Shown piece after piece: positions 63,121-64,000 of a stretch of DNA of 64,000 nt. The notes beneath the pieces are model-generated. The model had not been told where the DNA came from. It made no database searches and was given only the letters and a program-made list of their open reading frames with translations. Position 1 is the first letter of the stretch, and each line of letters starts with the position of its first letter. Source of the DNA: Providencia zhijiangensis (GTDB lineage: Bacteria; Pseudomonadota; Gammaproteobacteria; Enterobacterales; Enterobacteriaceae). The DNA is taken from positions 1,240,001-1,304,000 of the forward strand of contig NZ_CP135990.1 of the NCBI RefSeq assembly GCF_030315915.2, written 5' to 3'. Both the position numbers and the translations under genes were made by a program.

Positions 63121-64000
<880 letters not shown>

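Overview
The window is chromosomal DNA of an enterobacterium. Gene content and order match the E. coli mukFEB to serT segment, but the coding sequence is AT-rich and several genes differ enough to suggest the Morganellaceae. Providencia is my best guess (inference from protein character and context, not from a search).

Layout. 1-7051: the tail of cmoM and the mukF-mukE-mukB condensin operon. 7249-9476: an AT-rich accessory insert with a CDI-like polymorphic toxin and its immunity gene, followed by an orphan toxin tail with its own immunity gene. The two share a 113-bp linker and look-alike terminators. 9808-14165: aphA, then cell-wall and metabolic genes ldtD, mepK and gloC. 14385-22691: a very large AT-rich toxin gene, split by an IS911-like element (19468-20716). 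22758-56728: conserved core genes aspC, ompF, asnS, pncB, pepN, pyrD, zapC, ycbX, rlmL, uup, pqiABC, rmf, fabA, lonH, a GhoT/OrtT-type small toxin, matP, ompA, sulA, sxy, yccS, helD, mgsA, yccU, hspQ, acyP and tusE. 56923-57010: tRNA-Ser(UGA). 57175 to the end: a P4/P1-like integrative element with integrase, AlpA, a Rha/antirepressor-like gene, a C4-type antisense RNA immunity locus with an Icd-like gene, small ORFs, and an ORF6N gene cut by a second, inverted copy of the same IS, which runs off the window.

Main discovery. The interrupted gene encodes, in order: a papain/YopT-like cysteine protease candidate (Cys57, His317, Asp338), an edema-factor/ExoY-type nucleotidyl cyclase domain (Lys578, Lys585, Asp714, Asp716, His802, Asn808), a C80 autoprocessing protease of the MARTX/TcdB type (His1070, Cys1115), a second C80-like domain that has lost both catalytic residues, and, beyond the IS, two blocks of RTX glycine/aspartate repeats. 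It looks like a compact MARTX-style multi-effector toxin without the long MARTX repeat arms. Removing the IS and one copy of a 2-bp AC joins the halves in frame (about 2,351 residues).

Second discovery. At 61611-61867 the element carries a complete C4/CI-type antisense circuit. A small RNA folds into three stems, with two antisense boxes matched by complementary boxes both upstream and over the ribosome-binding site of the Icd-like gene. A factor-independent terminator lies between the upstream box and the RNA.

The two inverted IS copies bracket about 42 kb of core genes, so this segment could invert by homologous recombination.
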